Position numbers and translations under genes: made by a program
The notes under the pieces: model-generated
The model's input: the letters and a program-made list of their open reading frames with translations, nothing else
The model's database searches: none
Told to the model about the DNA's origin: nothing
From: Ilumatobacteraceae bacterium
GTDB taxonomy: Bacteria > Actinomycetota > Acidimicrobiia > Acidimicrobiales > Ilumatobacteraceae
Assembly (NCBI GenBank): GCA_033344875.1
Contig: JAWPMO010000001.1
Span: forward strand, 4,117,595 to 4,181,594
Reading direction: 5' to 3'
Length of the DNA: 64,000 nt
In this document: piece after piece, positions 52,404 to 60,467 of the stretch
Layout: each line of letters opens with the position of its first letter
How positions within the stretch are numbered: position 1 is the first letter of the stretch

Positions 52404-52458
52404 TTGACGTCGACCCCACAACCCGATTATTCTACCCGCTAGTCGATAGAAAAATCAA
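52404..52458. promoter_or_regulatory. Divergent promoter region with 22-bp inverted-repeat operator
   Basis: The plus strand has TTGACG (52404-52409) and, 17 bp on, TTATTC (52427-52432). The minus strand has TTGATT (complement of 52453-52458) and, 18 bp on, TAGAAT (complement of 52429-52434). The inverted repeat TTCTA-N12-TAGAA (52430-52451) overlaps both promoters, so one repressor could silence both operons. A near copy stands at 60496-60517. Confidence 0.6.
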
Positions 52459-52501
52459 TGATCGACATCATCATCTAGTAGCAGGCAATGAGGGGGCACA
52501 C

Positions 52502-52891
52502 GTGCGTAAAGATGCTGTGGGGAAGGTCGTCTACGAGGCGACACTGAGAGTCGAACCGGTCAAGCTCGCGGAACTCTCTGCCGCCATCGGGACTGAAACG
52601 GCGTCCGAGACCGCTCGGATTGTCCCGTGGTTCGGTGTGACCATAGGTGGAGATCAGCGCTTGGTTGACACCCTGGACATGGATCTCAGTAGAGCACTTC
52701 TGGCTGGCCACCGGTACGACTGGCGCCGGCCCGTCGAGCCGGGCGAGGAAATCCAAGCGCGGGTCACCGTCGATCAGGTTTTCAGCAAGGGTGACAATGA
52801 CTTTGCCGTGTTGACGACCGAGTTCCGCGACGCCGCGAACGAACTTGTGCAGACGCAGACCACAACCTTTATCGAGAGGGGAGTCGCATGA
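52502..52891 (+). CDS. FAS1/MaoC-type dehydratase, N-terminal-domain subunit
   Basis: The 129-residue product matches the N-terminal hot-dog domain of FAS1-like/MaoC dehydratases (HadA/C-type): VGKVVYEATLRVEPVKLAELSAAIG, HRYDWRRPVEPGEEIQARVTV and VLTTEFRDAANELVQTQTTTFIER. This domain lacks the catalytic residues and pairs with an active partner, here the next gene, to hydrate enoyl-CoA or dehydrate 3-hydroxyacyl-CoA. GTG 52502 was chosen for the GAGGGGG ribosome-binding site just before it. It overlaps the partner gene by four bases. Confidence 0.82.
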   Translation: MRKDAVGKVVYEATLRVEPVKLAELSAAIGTETASETARIVPWFGVTIGGDQRLVDTLDMDLSRALLAGHRYDWRRPVEPGEEIQARVTVDQVFSKGDNDFAVLTTEFRDAANELVQTQTTTFIERGVA

Positions 52892-53241
52892 TTGACCGCG
52901 CTACCACCAACGCGATCACGAGGGTCCAGATTGCTCGGTACGCCGGAGCAGTTGGGGACTTCAACCCGATGCACCTCGACGACGAATTCGCCCAAGCGGC
53001 TGGGCTTCCCTCGGTGATCGCTCATGGCCCGCTCACGTTGACACTCGTGATCGATGCCCTCGTGGCGCAACTCGGTGTTGCCCAGCTGAGGAGTTTCGAT
53101 GCACGACTGCGAGCCCCGGTCTTTCCCGGCGATGCTCTCGAGATCGTCTCGATCGACGACGGTCTGGAAGTCCGTAACTCGAGCGGCGGCGTGGTCGCCC
53201 TTGTTCAGCTCGAGACTACGGACGGAGGGTCAGCCCAGTGA
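52888..53241 (+). CDS. MaoC-type (R)-hydratase/dehydratase, catalytic subunit
   Basis: The 117-residue hot-dog protein carries the hydratase-2 motif: RYAGAVGDFNPMHLDDEFA, with catalytic Asp and His (the xxGDxNPxH pattern), and VIAHGPLTLTLVIDAL. It should form a heterodimer with the upstream non-catalytic subunit, as HadB does with HadA/C. It handles 2-enoyl-CoA intermediates in a beta-oxidation-like step. ATGA and GTGA overlaps with both neighbours show tight coupling. Confidence 0.88.
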   Translation: MIDRATTNAITRVQIARYAGAVGDFNPMHLDDEFAQAAGLPSVIAHGPLTLTLVIDALVAQLGVAQLRSFDARLRAPVFPGDALEIVSIDDGLEVRNSSGGVVALVQLETTDGGSAQ

Positions 53242-54029
53242 CCTACGAATTTCTTCTGGAGGAGGTTCGTGAGGATGGGGTTCGTGTGCTCACGCTCAAC
53301 CGGCCGGACAACTTGAACTCGTGGAACACTCAGATGCGTCGGGAGATGGGCCAGGCGATCGGTGCCGCTGCGGTCGACCCTGAACTGAGATGTCTCGTGA
53401 TCGCAGGAGCAGGTCGAGCGTTCTCCGCTGGGGAGGATGTGCGGGGCATGGGGGAGTTGGCCGATATCGGCACCCGTGCGTTCAGAGCGACTGCCCGCGG
53501 TATTCATGATGTCTTCGACACCGTTGAGGCCATGGAGGTACCGGTGATTGCGGCTATCGATGGTGTTGCTGCTGGCGGAGGATTCGAACTCGCTCTGTCG
53601 TGTGACTTCAGGGTGGTTTCGGAAGCCGGGCGGTTCGTTATGCCGGAAGCCAAGGTTGGCCTGATCCCTGGCAGTGGCGGGTGTTCGCGGCTAGTGCGAT
53701 ACATCGGTCTCGGTCGGGCCAAGGAGTTGGTCATGTTGGGTGGCAGGCTCGACGCTCAGCAAGCGCTGCAGCTGGGCCTCGCCACGGAGACATGCCCGCA
53801 GGGCGAGGCCGTCGAGACGGCTGTCGCTCTGGCTGGCCGCATCGGTCAACTTGCCCCGCTTGCGGTCGGCATGGCAAAGCTGGTGCTCAACACCTGTACC
53901 GACGTCGACTCTGAGACTGGTCGCCGGCTTGAACGGCTCGGGCAGAGTATTCTGAAGACGACCGAAGACCATCGGGAAGGGGCGCAAGCCTTCGTCGAGA
54001 AGCGCCCGCCCGAGTGGCGGGCGCGTTGA
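53238..54029 (+). CDS. Enoyl-CoA hydratase/isomerase (crotonase family)
   Basis: The 263-residue crotonase-fold protein has the oxyanion hole AGAGRAFSAGEDVRGMGE and IDGVAAGGGFELALSCDFRV, and the acid/base region PEAKVGLIPGSGGCSRL. A Gly-Ser pair (PGSGG) stands where hydratases have the first Glu, so isomerase, hydrolase or ring-cleaving activity is possible. The C-terminal tail KRPPEWRAR is typical of CoA-binding crotonases. It forms part of the rightward operon, coupled to the MaoC gene by GTGA. Confidence 0.88.
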   Translation: MTYEFLLEEVREDGVRVLTLNRPDNLNSWNTQMRREMGQAIGAAAVDPELRCLVIAGAGRAFSAGEDVRGMGELADIGTRAFRATARGIHDVFDTVEAMEVPVIAAIDGVAAGGGFELALSCDFRVVSEAGRFVMPEAKVGLIPGSGGCSRLVRYIGLGRAKELVMLGGRLDAQQALQLGLATETCPQGEAVETAVALAGRIGQLAPLAVGMAKLVLNTCTDVDSETGRRLERLGQSILKTTEDHREGAQAFVEKRPPEWRAR

Positions 54030-54063
54030 TGGGGCGGAGATGAGGGGAATGGGGACTCAGCAA

Positions 54064-55422
54064 ATGAATGACGATCAATTCTGGAACCGATGCACGCAGA
54101 CTGCGCCGCGTGAGGTGCTTGATGCGATGCATCTCACAAAGATCAGGCACCTCGTGGGCTGGGCATATGATCACTCGCCGCTCCATCGGCGCATCTACGA
54201 CGAGGCCGGAATCAAACCTGCCGACATCCAAACCTGGGACGATTACCACCACCGTTTGCCCTTCACTGACAAGCCCGACTACGTTGCCGACCAAGAGGCG
54301 AGCGGCACTTACGGTGGCCTGGCGCTAGGCGCCGAGCAATGGCAGCAGTACTTCCACACGACGGGAACTACCGGTCACTTCCTGAACGAGGTCTTCTCGC
54401 GCTACGAGCAGAACAAGGCCGGATCACAGTACTGCTACGGCATGTGGGACCACGGCCTGCGCCCGGGCGATTCGGCGTATTTCTGCTTCGACTTCGGCAT
54501 GTGGATCGGATTGTGGAGCTATTACTGGGGAGTACGTAACTTGGGCATGACTGTTGTTTCGGGCGGAGGTGTCTCCGGCGTGGAGCGGGTCCGTCAGATA
54601 CTCGATCGTCGGCCCACGATGGTCATCGGAACACCCACCTATCTCCTTCACCTTGCTGAGATAGCAGATCGAGAGGGCCTGGACATCAGGAAAGCTGGCG
54701 TCCGGGTGCTGGCCGGAGGTGGTGAGCCCGGGTTGTCGGTGCCCGTTACCCGGGACCGGCTTCAAGAGGCATGGGGCGTCAAGGACCTCTACGACGCATA
54801 CGGCGTCGGAGAGGCGCTGTTCATCGGCCAGTCCTGTCAGGAGTGGGCTGGCGGAGTCCACGTCATCGAAGATGTCTGCCACTCCTATTCGGTCGACCCG
54901 AGCACTGGTGATCCAGTAACGGACGCAGCGCAAGTCGGCGAGCACGTCATCACCAGCTACACACACTTTGCTCAACCCTTCATCAAGTACCGCACTCACG
55001 ACCTTGTCCGCATCGATGAGGCACCAGATCACGGCTGTGGTTGGAGCTGGAAACACATGCCGGGCGTTGTCCTCGGACGCACCGACTTCATGGTCACTAT
55101 CCGAGGCGTCAACGTCTATCCGACGGCGGTCGAGAACCTGATCGGTGAGGTGCGCGGCCTGAGCAACATCTATGAGTTGCACATCAGCCGTCGAGACGGC
55201 ATGGACAGGATGCTGGTAAAGGTCGAAGCCGTAGAAGGTGGTGCCGATCTCGACGTGCTCAGTACCGAGCTCGCAAGTCACCTCCGCAACAATCTCGGTG
55301 TGCGTCTCGAGACCGAGGTTCAGCAAACCGGCACGATGCCTCGCTACGAGTTGAAGACTAAGCGCATTTTCGACAGTCGTTCTGAGAAGGACCGTCCGGA
55401 GTTCAGTCTGGGAAGGGCATGA
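54064..55422 (+). CDS. Phenylacetate-CoA-ligase-like (PaaK-type) acyl-CoA ligase
   Basis: The 452-residue adenylate-forming ligase is of the PaaK group: FWNRCTQTAPREVLDAMHLTKIRHLVGWAYDHSPLHRRIYDEAGI at the start, P-loop FHTTGTTGH, DAYGVGEALFIGQSC adenine region, and KYRTHDLVRIDE with a C-terminal GRTDFMVTIRGVNVYPTAVE. It converts a carboxylic acid plus ATP and CoA to acyl-CoA and AMP, the likely entry reaction of the pathway. ATG 54064 has GGGG at good distance; in-frame ATGs at 54040 and 54049 are alternatives. Confidence 0.88.
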   Translation: MNDDQFWNRCTQTAPREVLDAMHLTKIRHLVGWAYDHSPLHRRIYDEAGIKPADIQTWDDYHHRLPFTDKPDYVADQEASGTYGGLALGAEQWQQYFHTTGTTGHFLNEVFSRYEQNKAGSQYCYGMWDHGLRPGDSAYFCFDFGMWIGLWSYYWGVRNLGMTVVSGGGVSGVERVRQILDRRPTMVIGTPTYLLHLAEIADREGLDIRKAGVRVLAGGGEPGLSVPVTRDRLQEAWGVKDLYDAYGVGEALFIGQSCQEWAGGVHVIEDVCHSYSVDPSTGDPVTDAAQVGEHVITSYTHFAQPFIKYRTHDLVRIDEAPDHGCGWSWKHMPGVVLGRTDFMVTIRGVNVYPTAVENLIGEVRGLSNIYELHISRRDGMDRMLVKVEAVEGGADLDVLSTELASHLRNNLGVRLETEVQQTGTMPRYELKTKRIFDSRSEKDRPEFSLGRA

Positions 55423-55631
55423 CCGTGACCAATGATGCAGTTACTAGTTTTGGGGACGACGTCGACGCACAACTGGAGCGCCTAGCGGCCCTGCGCGGCC
55501 AGCTCCGCGAGGAACGTGCTGCTGCGGTGTCGCCGGCAGTTGCGAGGGCGTTGGAACTGGCGGAGATTGAGCTCTTTCTCGGCCTGACGTGTCTTGGCTA
55601 CTCCGACGAACTCTTCCCACATGAGAAATGA
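55419..55631 (+). CDS. Small helical protein of unknown function (70 aa)
   Basis: The start overlaps the ligase stop (ATGA) and the stop overlaps the start of the luciferase-like gene (ATGA), so it is a real, tightly coupled gene. The product is a helix-rich soluble protein: DDVDAQLERLAALRGQLREE, then AVARALELAEIELFLGLTCLG. It could be a subunit or chaperone of one of its neighbours. I do not recognise the family. Confidence 0.7.
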   Translation: MTVTNDAVTSFGDDVDAQLERLAALRGQLREERAAAVSPAVARALELAEIELFLGLTCLGYSDELFPHEK

Positions 55632-56671
55632 CTCCACCAAAGTCAGCGCCTGGGCTCGGGATCTACGTGCTGCCAGGTCGGACGACCGATCCGGCAGCAG
55701 GACTCGACGAGGCCCGTGAGGCGGAGCGAGCTGGCTTCGGCGCGGTCTATGTCAGCGAACGCCTCGATCTTAAGGAGGCAGCGGTCACCTGCGGTGGCCT
55801 CGTCGCGGTCACTGAACGCGTAACGGTGGGCACGGCGCTGATCCATCAGGGCACGCGCCATCCCCTGACGATCGCTGCCATGTCGGCGACGCTGCAAACC
55901 ATGAGTGGCGGACGGTTTGTCCTCGGCATAGGGCGAGGCCTCGGTGCGCTCACGCCGTCGCTGGGAGTGCCCAGATCGACGCTTGCCAGCATCGAGCACC
56001 TCGTCACGACGCTGCGTCGGCTCTGGGCCGGTGATCGCATCACGGAGACAGGTCCCGCCGGAAGTTTCCGGGGGATGCGTTTCGCCGACATCCCCGAGTC
56101 GGCTCCCCCAGTGCTATTCGGCACGATTGGACCACGGGGTCTGGAGTTAGCTGGCCGGGAATTCGACGGTGTGATCCTGCACCCGTTCCTTACCACCGAA
56201 GCGGTGAACAGGTCAGTGACCATCGTGAGGGAGAGCGCCGAGCGTGCGGGCCGAGACCCCTCGTCGCTCCACGTGATCACGACGCTCGTGGCCAGTCCCG
56301 ACCTGCCGTCCGAACGGACCGATTTGGCCGTGCGTTCACGAGCGGTCAGCTATTTCCAGGTGCGTGGGCTAGGCGAGCAGCTCGTCGAGTGGAACGGCTG
56401 GGACCCCGCCGTTCTCGATGCACTCCGCAATCATCCGACCTTGAGCGGGCACGGCATTGCAGATACCTCGCTGACGCGTGACGGCCTGGTTGCGGCGTCG
56501 GAGAGCCTTCCGGACGAGTGGTTCGAGGCTGCCGCCGCCGTAGGCCCGGCTCGACTGTGCGTGGAACGGGGTCATCAGTATCTTGCTGCGGGCGCTGACG
56601 AGGTGCTCATCCACGGAGCGTCACCTGCCGAGGCGGCCGCCATGGTGCCGCTTTGGGCTACGGAACCGTGA
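55628..56671 (+). CDS. Luciferase-like monooxygenase/F420-dependent oxidoreductase
   Basis: The 347-residue TIM-barrel protein shows the LLM pattern: GIYVLPGRTTDPAAGLDEAREAERAGFGAVYVSERLD, LTIAAMSATLQTMSGGRFVLGIGRG (cofactor phosphate region) and a long GRDPSSLHVITTLVASP segment. It resembles actinobacterial members thought to use F420 (TIGR03857-like). It could reduce or oxidise a CoA-bound intermediate. It is embedded in the operon by ATGA and GTGA overlaps. Confidence 0.85.
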   Translation: MTPPKSAPGLGIYVLPGRTTDPAAGLDEAREAERAGFGAVYVSERLDLKEAAVTCGGLVAVTERVTVGTALIHQGTRHPLTIAAMSATLQTMSGGRFVLGIGRGLGALTPSLGVPRSTLASIEHLVTTLRRLWAGDRITETGPAGSFRGMRFADIPESAPPVLFGTIGPRGLELAGREFDGVILHPFLTTEAVNRSVTIVRESAERAGRDPSSLHVITTLVASPDLPSERTDLAVRSRAVSYFQVRGLGEQLVEWNGWDPAVLDALRNHPTLSGHGIADTSLTRDGLVAASESLPDEWFEAAAAVGPARLCVERGHQYLAAGADEVLIHGASPAEAAAMVPLWATEP

Positions 56672-57666
56672 TCGGCTCAGCGGCAGACCACTCGATTGCG
56701 GCGACCCTTCCAAGGGTGGTCGAAGCGGATATCGGTACAACGACGCTGCACCATCTCCAGCGGCTAAAGGGCGGCTACTCGCGGCAGATGTGGGCTGTCG
56801 ATCTGCTGGACATTTCGGATCGGATCCACGCGTTCGTGTTGTGCATGGACACGCCAGAAGGCGTTGTGCGGGAGGGTGAGCAGACGCTTGATCGGGCAAG
56901 CGAAGGGCGATTGCTGCGGGCCCTCCATGCTTCTGGATTGCCAGTACCCGACGCCTTGGCGTGGGGTGACGCGGATAGTGCTTTGGGGCGACCCTTCGTT
57001 CTAATGGAGCGCATCGCTGGTTCGACAGCGGTAGGTCCGCTCGCGCGAGATCGATATTTCGTCGAGCGCCATGATCTTCTCGCTCACCAAATGGCCGACA
57101 TGCTTGCGTCGATACACGCTGCCCACGTCCCAGCGGGATTTCTTGACGCTCCGGTTTCGCCTGCCGCCGACGAGCTGGAACGGTGGCGGCAGGCCGCCAC
57201 TGCGACGCGCGATGCGCAGCTTCCGATCTTCGGCGCCGTCTTCGAATGGTTGGATCGGAACCGGCCCACCAGCAGCGGGAGACCGGTCCTTGTACACGGT
57301 GACTTCCGAACTGGCAACTTGATCTACGACCACACCGGCTTTGTGTCCGTTCTAGATTGGGAGATGGCACACCTGGGCGATGCGCTCGAGGATGTGGCCT
57401 GGGCGCAACTCATCTGCTGGCAGCTCGGCACCGGCCGAGTCGGCGGGCTCGTCGACCGCAACACCTGGGCGAAACAGTACGAGCGAGCATCGGGTCGCCG
57501 GATCGACGGCGGGTCCCTTAGGTTCTGGGAGGTGCTTGGGTCCTTAAAGATGTCGATCCTTGCGTGGCGTGCAATCCAAGTCACGGCCGACGGCAAGGAG
57601 CGGTCGCTTCTCGAACAGCTCCGCGCCGACCTTGCCCGCGAACTGGCAACGCAAGTGGCCGGCTAG
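56668..57666 (+). CDS. APH-like kinase in the catabolic operon
   Basis: The 332-residue product has the phosphotransferase fold: LKGGYSRQMWAVDL nucleotide loop, VLHGDFRTGN-like catalytic loop (LVHGDFRTGNLIYD) and VSVLDWEMAHLGDALEDVAW metal-binding Asp. As in ACAD10/11 and levulinate catabolism, it may phosphorylate a hydroxyacyl group so that it can be eliminated. GTG 56668 overlaps the preceding stop (GTGA). It is the last gene of the rightward operon; a second protein of the family lies at 12396-13418. Confidence 0.8.
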   Translation: MIGSAADHSIAATLPRVVEADIGTTTLHHLQRLKGGYSRQMWAVDLLDISDRIHAFVLCMDTPEGVVREGEQTLDRASEGRLLRALHASGLPVPDALAWGDADSALGRPFVLMERIAGSTAVGPLARDRYFVERHDLLAHQMADMLASIHAAHVPAGFLDAPVSPAADELERWRQAATATRDAQLPIFGAVFEWLDRNRPTSSGRPVLVHGDFRTGNLIYDHTGFVSVLDWEMAHLGDALEDVAWAQLICWQLGTGRVGGLVDRNTWAKQYERASGRRIDGGSLRFWEVLGSLKMSILAWRAIQVTADGKERSLLEQLRADLARELATQVAG

Positions 57667-58061
57667 CCCACGTCTGTTCAGTCAGCAGGGTGCTGATATC
57701 ACATCGTGCGTCGATGGTGCGCGTCGTATGTAGCTCTCAGGACCGAGTCGACGATGACACGGATCCCTCGCATCGGCCTGCTTTATCGAGACCGATTAGA
57801 CGCTTGATGCGCATCGTCGGCGATAGCGCCACTACGGACTTGGTTTCTTGGCCCTGACCCGATTTCTGCCGTTCCGGCCGACGATACGAGAACGCTGAGC
57901 CAGACCGACCGGTGACAGCGGTGTAGTTTCTTTGATGTGCCTCGTGCGGAATGGATGAAGTCGGAGTTGCAGGGCAGTCCGTCAGGCTGGGTGTTTGTCT
58001 GGACGTCGACCCGAATTCGGTTCCGTTATTCCAACTCTCGAACTCGGATCTGTGACGCAAA
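57667..58061. other. Intergenic region before the TetR gene
   Basis: 395 bp with no convincing ORF. It contains ACCGGTGACAG (57908-57918), which is close to the ACCGGTTGACAG at the promoter of the PaaA-like gene, and the palindrome CCGAATTCGG near 58011-58020. One of these may be the site at which the TetR protein controls its own gene. No clear terminator was found after the kinase gene. Confidence 0.4.
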
Positions 58062-58733
58062 ATGAGCAGTGAGCAGAGGTCAAGCACTTCGGCAGGGCCA
58101 ATCGCTCGCAAGCGGGGCCGGCCTCGGCACGAGGAACCTAGCCAGGAGTACGAGACGAAGCGGCGCGAGGTTGTCAGCGTCGCGAGTGAGGTCTTCCGAG
58201 TGCAGGGCTACGACGCCGGCACCCTCGAGGACGTCGCCGCAGCAATGAACCTGCGAAAAGCGAGTCTCTACTACTACGTCAAGTCAAAGGCAGACCTGCT
58301 GCGCCTGATTTTTGATCGTGCCATCGACAGATCGCTGGAGCAGATCGAGGAGTACCTAGCCATTGAGGATCCACGCGATCGGCTTGAAGCGCTGATCCGT
58401 CATCAGGCGGTCACGGTTGCCAAGGATCCGGCCCTGTTCGCAGTGTTCTTCGACCACCGCGCAGGCCTGAACGATGACGATATGGCGGACATCACCGCTA
58501 AGGAGAGGCGGTACCTCCGCCACTTCATCGAAGCGGTCGAAGACGCTATGGACGCCAACGTGCTGCCGAAGGCTGACTCGCGCATGATGGCGGCTACTTT
58601 GATCGGAATGTCCAGCTGGGTCTACAAATGGATGGATCCAGTTCGCGATGATCCCCTGGTCTTCGCAGACCTGTGTGTTCAGTTGATCCTTCGACCGAGG
58701 GGCAACGATGAATACCGCAAGCGAACCGGGTGA
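58062..58733 (+). CDS. TetR-family transcriptional regulator
   Basis: The 223-residue product has a TetR HTH (about 35-82: VVSVASEVFRVQGYDAGTLEDVAAAMNLRKASLYYYVKSKADLL) and a long helical ligand-binding domain. The N-terminal RKRGRPRHEE is typical. TetR proteins of such catabolic clusters usually sense a CoA thioester. It stands between the two halves of the cluster and is the best candidate to bind the repeated TTCTA-N12-TAGAA or the TGACAGA/TCTGTCA palindromes. Confidence 0.9.
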   Translation: MSSEQRSSTSAGPIARKRGRPRHEEPSQEYETKRREVVSVASEVFRVQGYDAGTLEDVAAAMNLRKASLYYYVKSKADLLRLIFDRAIDRSLEQIEEYLAIEDPRDRLEALIRHQAVTVAKDPALFAVFFDHRAGLNDDDMADITAKERRYLRHFIEAVEDAMDANVLPKADSRMMAATLIGMSSWVYKWMDPVRDDPLVFADLCVQLILRPRGNDEYRKRTG

Positions 58734-58737
58734 CATC

Positions 58738-58759
58738 GCCGGCCCACCGTTGGGTCGGC
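58738..58759 (+). terminator. Terminator hairpin after the TetR gene
   Basis: GCCGGCCCA-CCGT-TGGGTCGGC forms a 9-bp stem (one G-T pair), five bases after the TetR stop. It separates that gene from the PaaA-like operon about 240 bp further on. Confidence 0.65.
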
Positions 58760-58945
58760 GCTGTCGCGGCGAGTTGCGGTCAAGAGGACGCACCACAGGC
58801 GTCAGACTGCGCGATCACGCTCTCCCACGGTCGACGTATTGATCGGCACGACCGCACGACGATGGATCTCCCGGGGCGGGTTCGGTAGCCGCCGCCGTCG
58901 TCGCGGCTGGCGAACCTACACCTCGGAATTTGTTCGACTCACCGG

Positions 58946-58974
58946 TTGACAGAAATAAGTCTGTCACGTAGTGT
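58946..58974 (+). promoter_or_regulatory. Promoter with palindromic operator before the PaaA-like gene
   Basis: A near-perfect -35 TTGACA (58946-58951) is followed after 17 bp by TAGTGT (58969-58974). The palindrome TGACAGA-AATAAG-TCTGTCA (58947-58966) covers the -35 and spacer, an ideal place for a TetR repressor. AAAGGGAGG (58982-58990) gives the ribosome-binding site. Confidence 0.7.
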
Positions 58975-58996
58975 TGCTTCGAAAGGGAGGTATGAC

Positions 58997-59716
58997 ATGA
59001 GTGTCACCATGGAACGACGGGTGTATCAAGAAGGCGATACGGACATCCCCGAAGAGTTCACAGAACTGCTTACCCGGATGCTGACGCATCATCTTGAGAA
59101 CTCGACGAATCCGCACTACACCCAGCTCTTGAGCCACCTGTGGGACCGTTGCATGACGCTGGCTCCGGATGAGAAGCTCAAAACAACGTTTGCCAAGCTC
59201 ATGCAGCAGGAAGTTGAGCACGGGGTCATCACGTCAAGGATTCTCGCCGGCCTCGGCGTCGGACCGATCGATGCGCCGATCCGCCAGTATCTTTTCCACT
59301 TGCCGATCGACAGCTTCTGCGACCTATCGATGTTCCATGCCCTCGGCGATCGCGTCGGCTGCTACATCGGCGAAACGTGGCACGGCGTGCCGTACGAGCC
59401 GCTGCTATCCGTCGCCGACCGGCTCCATAAGGACGAGGTGTTTCACGCTACGTTCGGTCTTAGCAACCTGCGACGGGTTTGTTCCACTCCCGAGGGACTG
59501 GCTGAGGCGAATGAGAAGATCAAGATCTGGTGGCCAGCAGCGCTCGATATGTTCGGACGCTCGGACTCAGATTTTTCCGACGCGTACGTGCGCTGGGGAC
59601 TGCGCGAGCTGAACAACGAGGACCTCCGCCAGCAGTACATCGCCGAGACGCGTCCTCTGCTCGAAGAACTCGGCATCACCGTCCCGGCCGATACCGACAA
59701 CAGGCGATTCCTTTAG
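58997..59716 (+). CDS. PaaA-like ferritin-fold protein (phenylacetyl-CoA epoxidase family)
   Basis: The 239-residue helical protein resembles the PaaA/PaaC family of ring-1,2-phenylacetyl-CoA epoxidase. Di-iron ligands are suggested by QQEVEHG and KDEVFHAT (the ExxH pairs) with Glu residues in HHLENS and GETWHG. In the classical system PaaA needs PaaB, C and E; none of these is recognisable here, only two small unknown genes follow. It may be the oxygenase of this pathway with a different partner set, or a di-iron protein of new function. ATG 58997 sits at good distance from GGGAGG. Confidence 0.75.
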   Translation: MSVTMERRVYQEGDTDIPEEFTELLTRMLTHHLENSTNPHYTQLLSHLWDRCMTLAPDEKLKTTFAKLMQQEVEHGVITSRILAGLGVGPIDAPIRQYLFHLPIDSFCDLSMFHALGDRVGCYIGETWHGVPYEPLLSVADRLHKDEVFHATFGLSNLRRVCSTPEGLAEANEKIKIWWPAALDMFGRSDSDFSDAYVRWGLRELNNEDLRQQYIAETRPLLEELGITVPADTDNRRFL

Positions 59717-59748
59717 TCGGGATCCAGTCGGCGGCGGGTGACTGACCT

Positions 59749-60051
59749 ATGGCAGCCGAGATGGAAGACAAGTCAACCGGGGGACTCGCATCTGGTCGTA
59801 AGCCGGTCGTCAAGTTCACGAGACACAGTGAACATGCGCTGGCCATGGAGGTCGGACTCGGAGACTATCGCGAAGTTTTTTTCGTGTTGATCGGTGAGCG
59901 CAGCGTCGCGATCAGTTCCTACGACGAAACGGATCCGACTCATCGCGAGCCGACGGTTTTCGTCTTCCCTAAGCCTTATCAATGGTCTGTCGACCTCGAC
60001 GACGACGAATTGATGGTCCAGATCTGGCAGGCGACCGGCGTGCAACGGTAA
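59749..60051 (+). CDS. Small protein of unknown function in the PaaA-like operon (100 aa)
   Basis: This soluble protein, mostly strands, follows the PaaA-like gene by 32 bp. Recognisable features are few: KFTRHSEHALAMEVG, EVFFVLIGERSVAISSYDETDP and VFVFPKPYQWSVDLDDDELMVQIWQA. Its size fits a small accessory subunit like PaaB, but I see no convincing similarity. The codon pattern looks coding. Function unknown. Confidence 0.65.
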   Translation: MAAEMEDKSTGGLASGRKPVVKFTRHSEHALAMEVGLGDYREVFFVLIGERSVAISSYDETDPTHREPTVFVFPKPYQWSVDLDDDELMVQIWQATGVQR

Positions 60052-60072
60052 AGGTGACGTGGGGGCAGTGGA

Positions 60073-60396
60073 ATGACAGAAGATGAAGAAATCTCAATCG
60101 ACACTTTCACCGTGCGAGGTCATCGCAACGGCAGCCTTGTGCACGTCACGTGGACAAGCGGTGCGCTAAGCGGAGATCCTCCGACGGTCGACGCCGTTGA
60201 GGTGGAGGCCGAAATCGCTTCGCTCAGCGGTAAGGACCGCATGACGAAGCGCGCGACCTTGACTGCGGGGAGCGATCCACTCGCCGATGTGCTGAGCGCC
60301 GCCCGACTAGTTTGCCATGTGATCGATCGCGTTGCGGAAATCTCTCCGGCTGAACTCGAGACCGCACTGCAGGCCGAATCGATCCCACTCGACTGA
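60073..60396 (+). CDS. Small protein of unknown function in the PaaA-like operon (107 aa)
   Basis: The 107-residue product has a strand-rich first half (TFTVRGHRNGSLVHVTWTSG) and a helical second half (LADVLSAARLVCHVIDRVAEISPAELETALQ). It follows the preceding small gene by 21 bp. It could be another subunit of the PaaA-like complex. I do not recognise it. Confidence 0.65.
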   Translation: MTEDEEISIDTFTVRGHRNGSLVHVTWTSGALSGDPPTVDAVEVEAEIASLSGKDRMTKRATLTAGSDPLADVLSAARLVCHVIDRVAEISPAELETALQAESIPLD

Positions 60397-60467
60397 GTGT
60401 CGTTCGCCGCGTCGCTCATACTCAGCCCGTAATCGTCGCCCGGTCCTCGCTGAAGTCGAACCAACTC

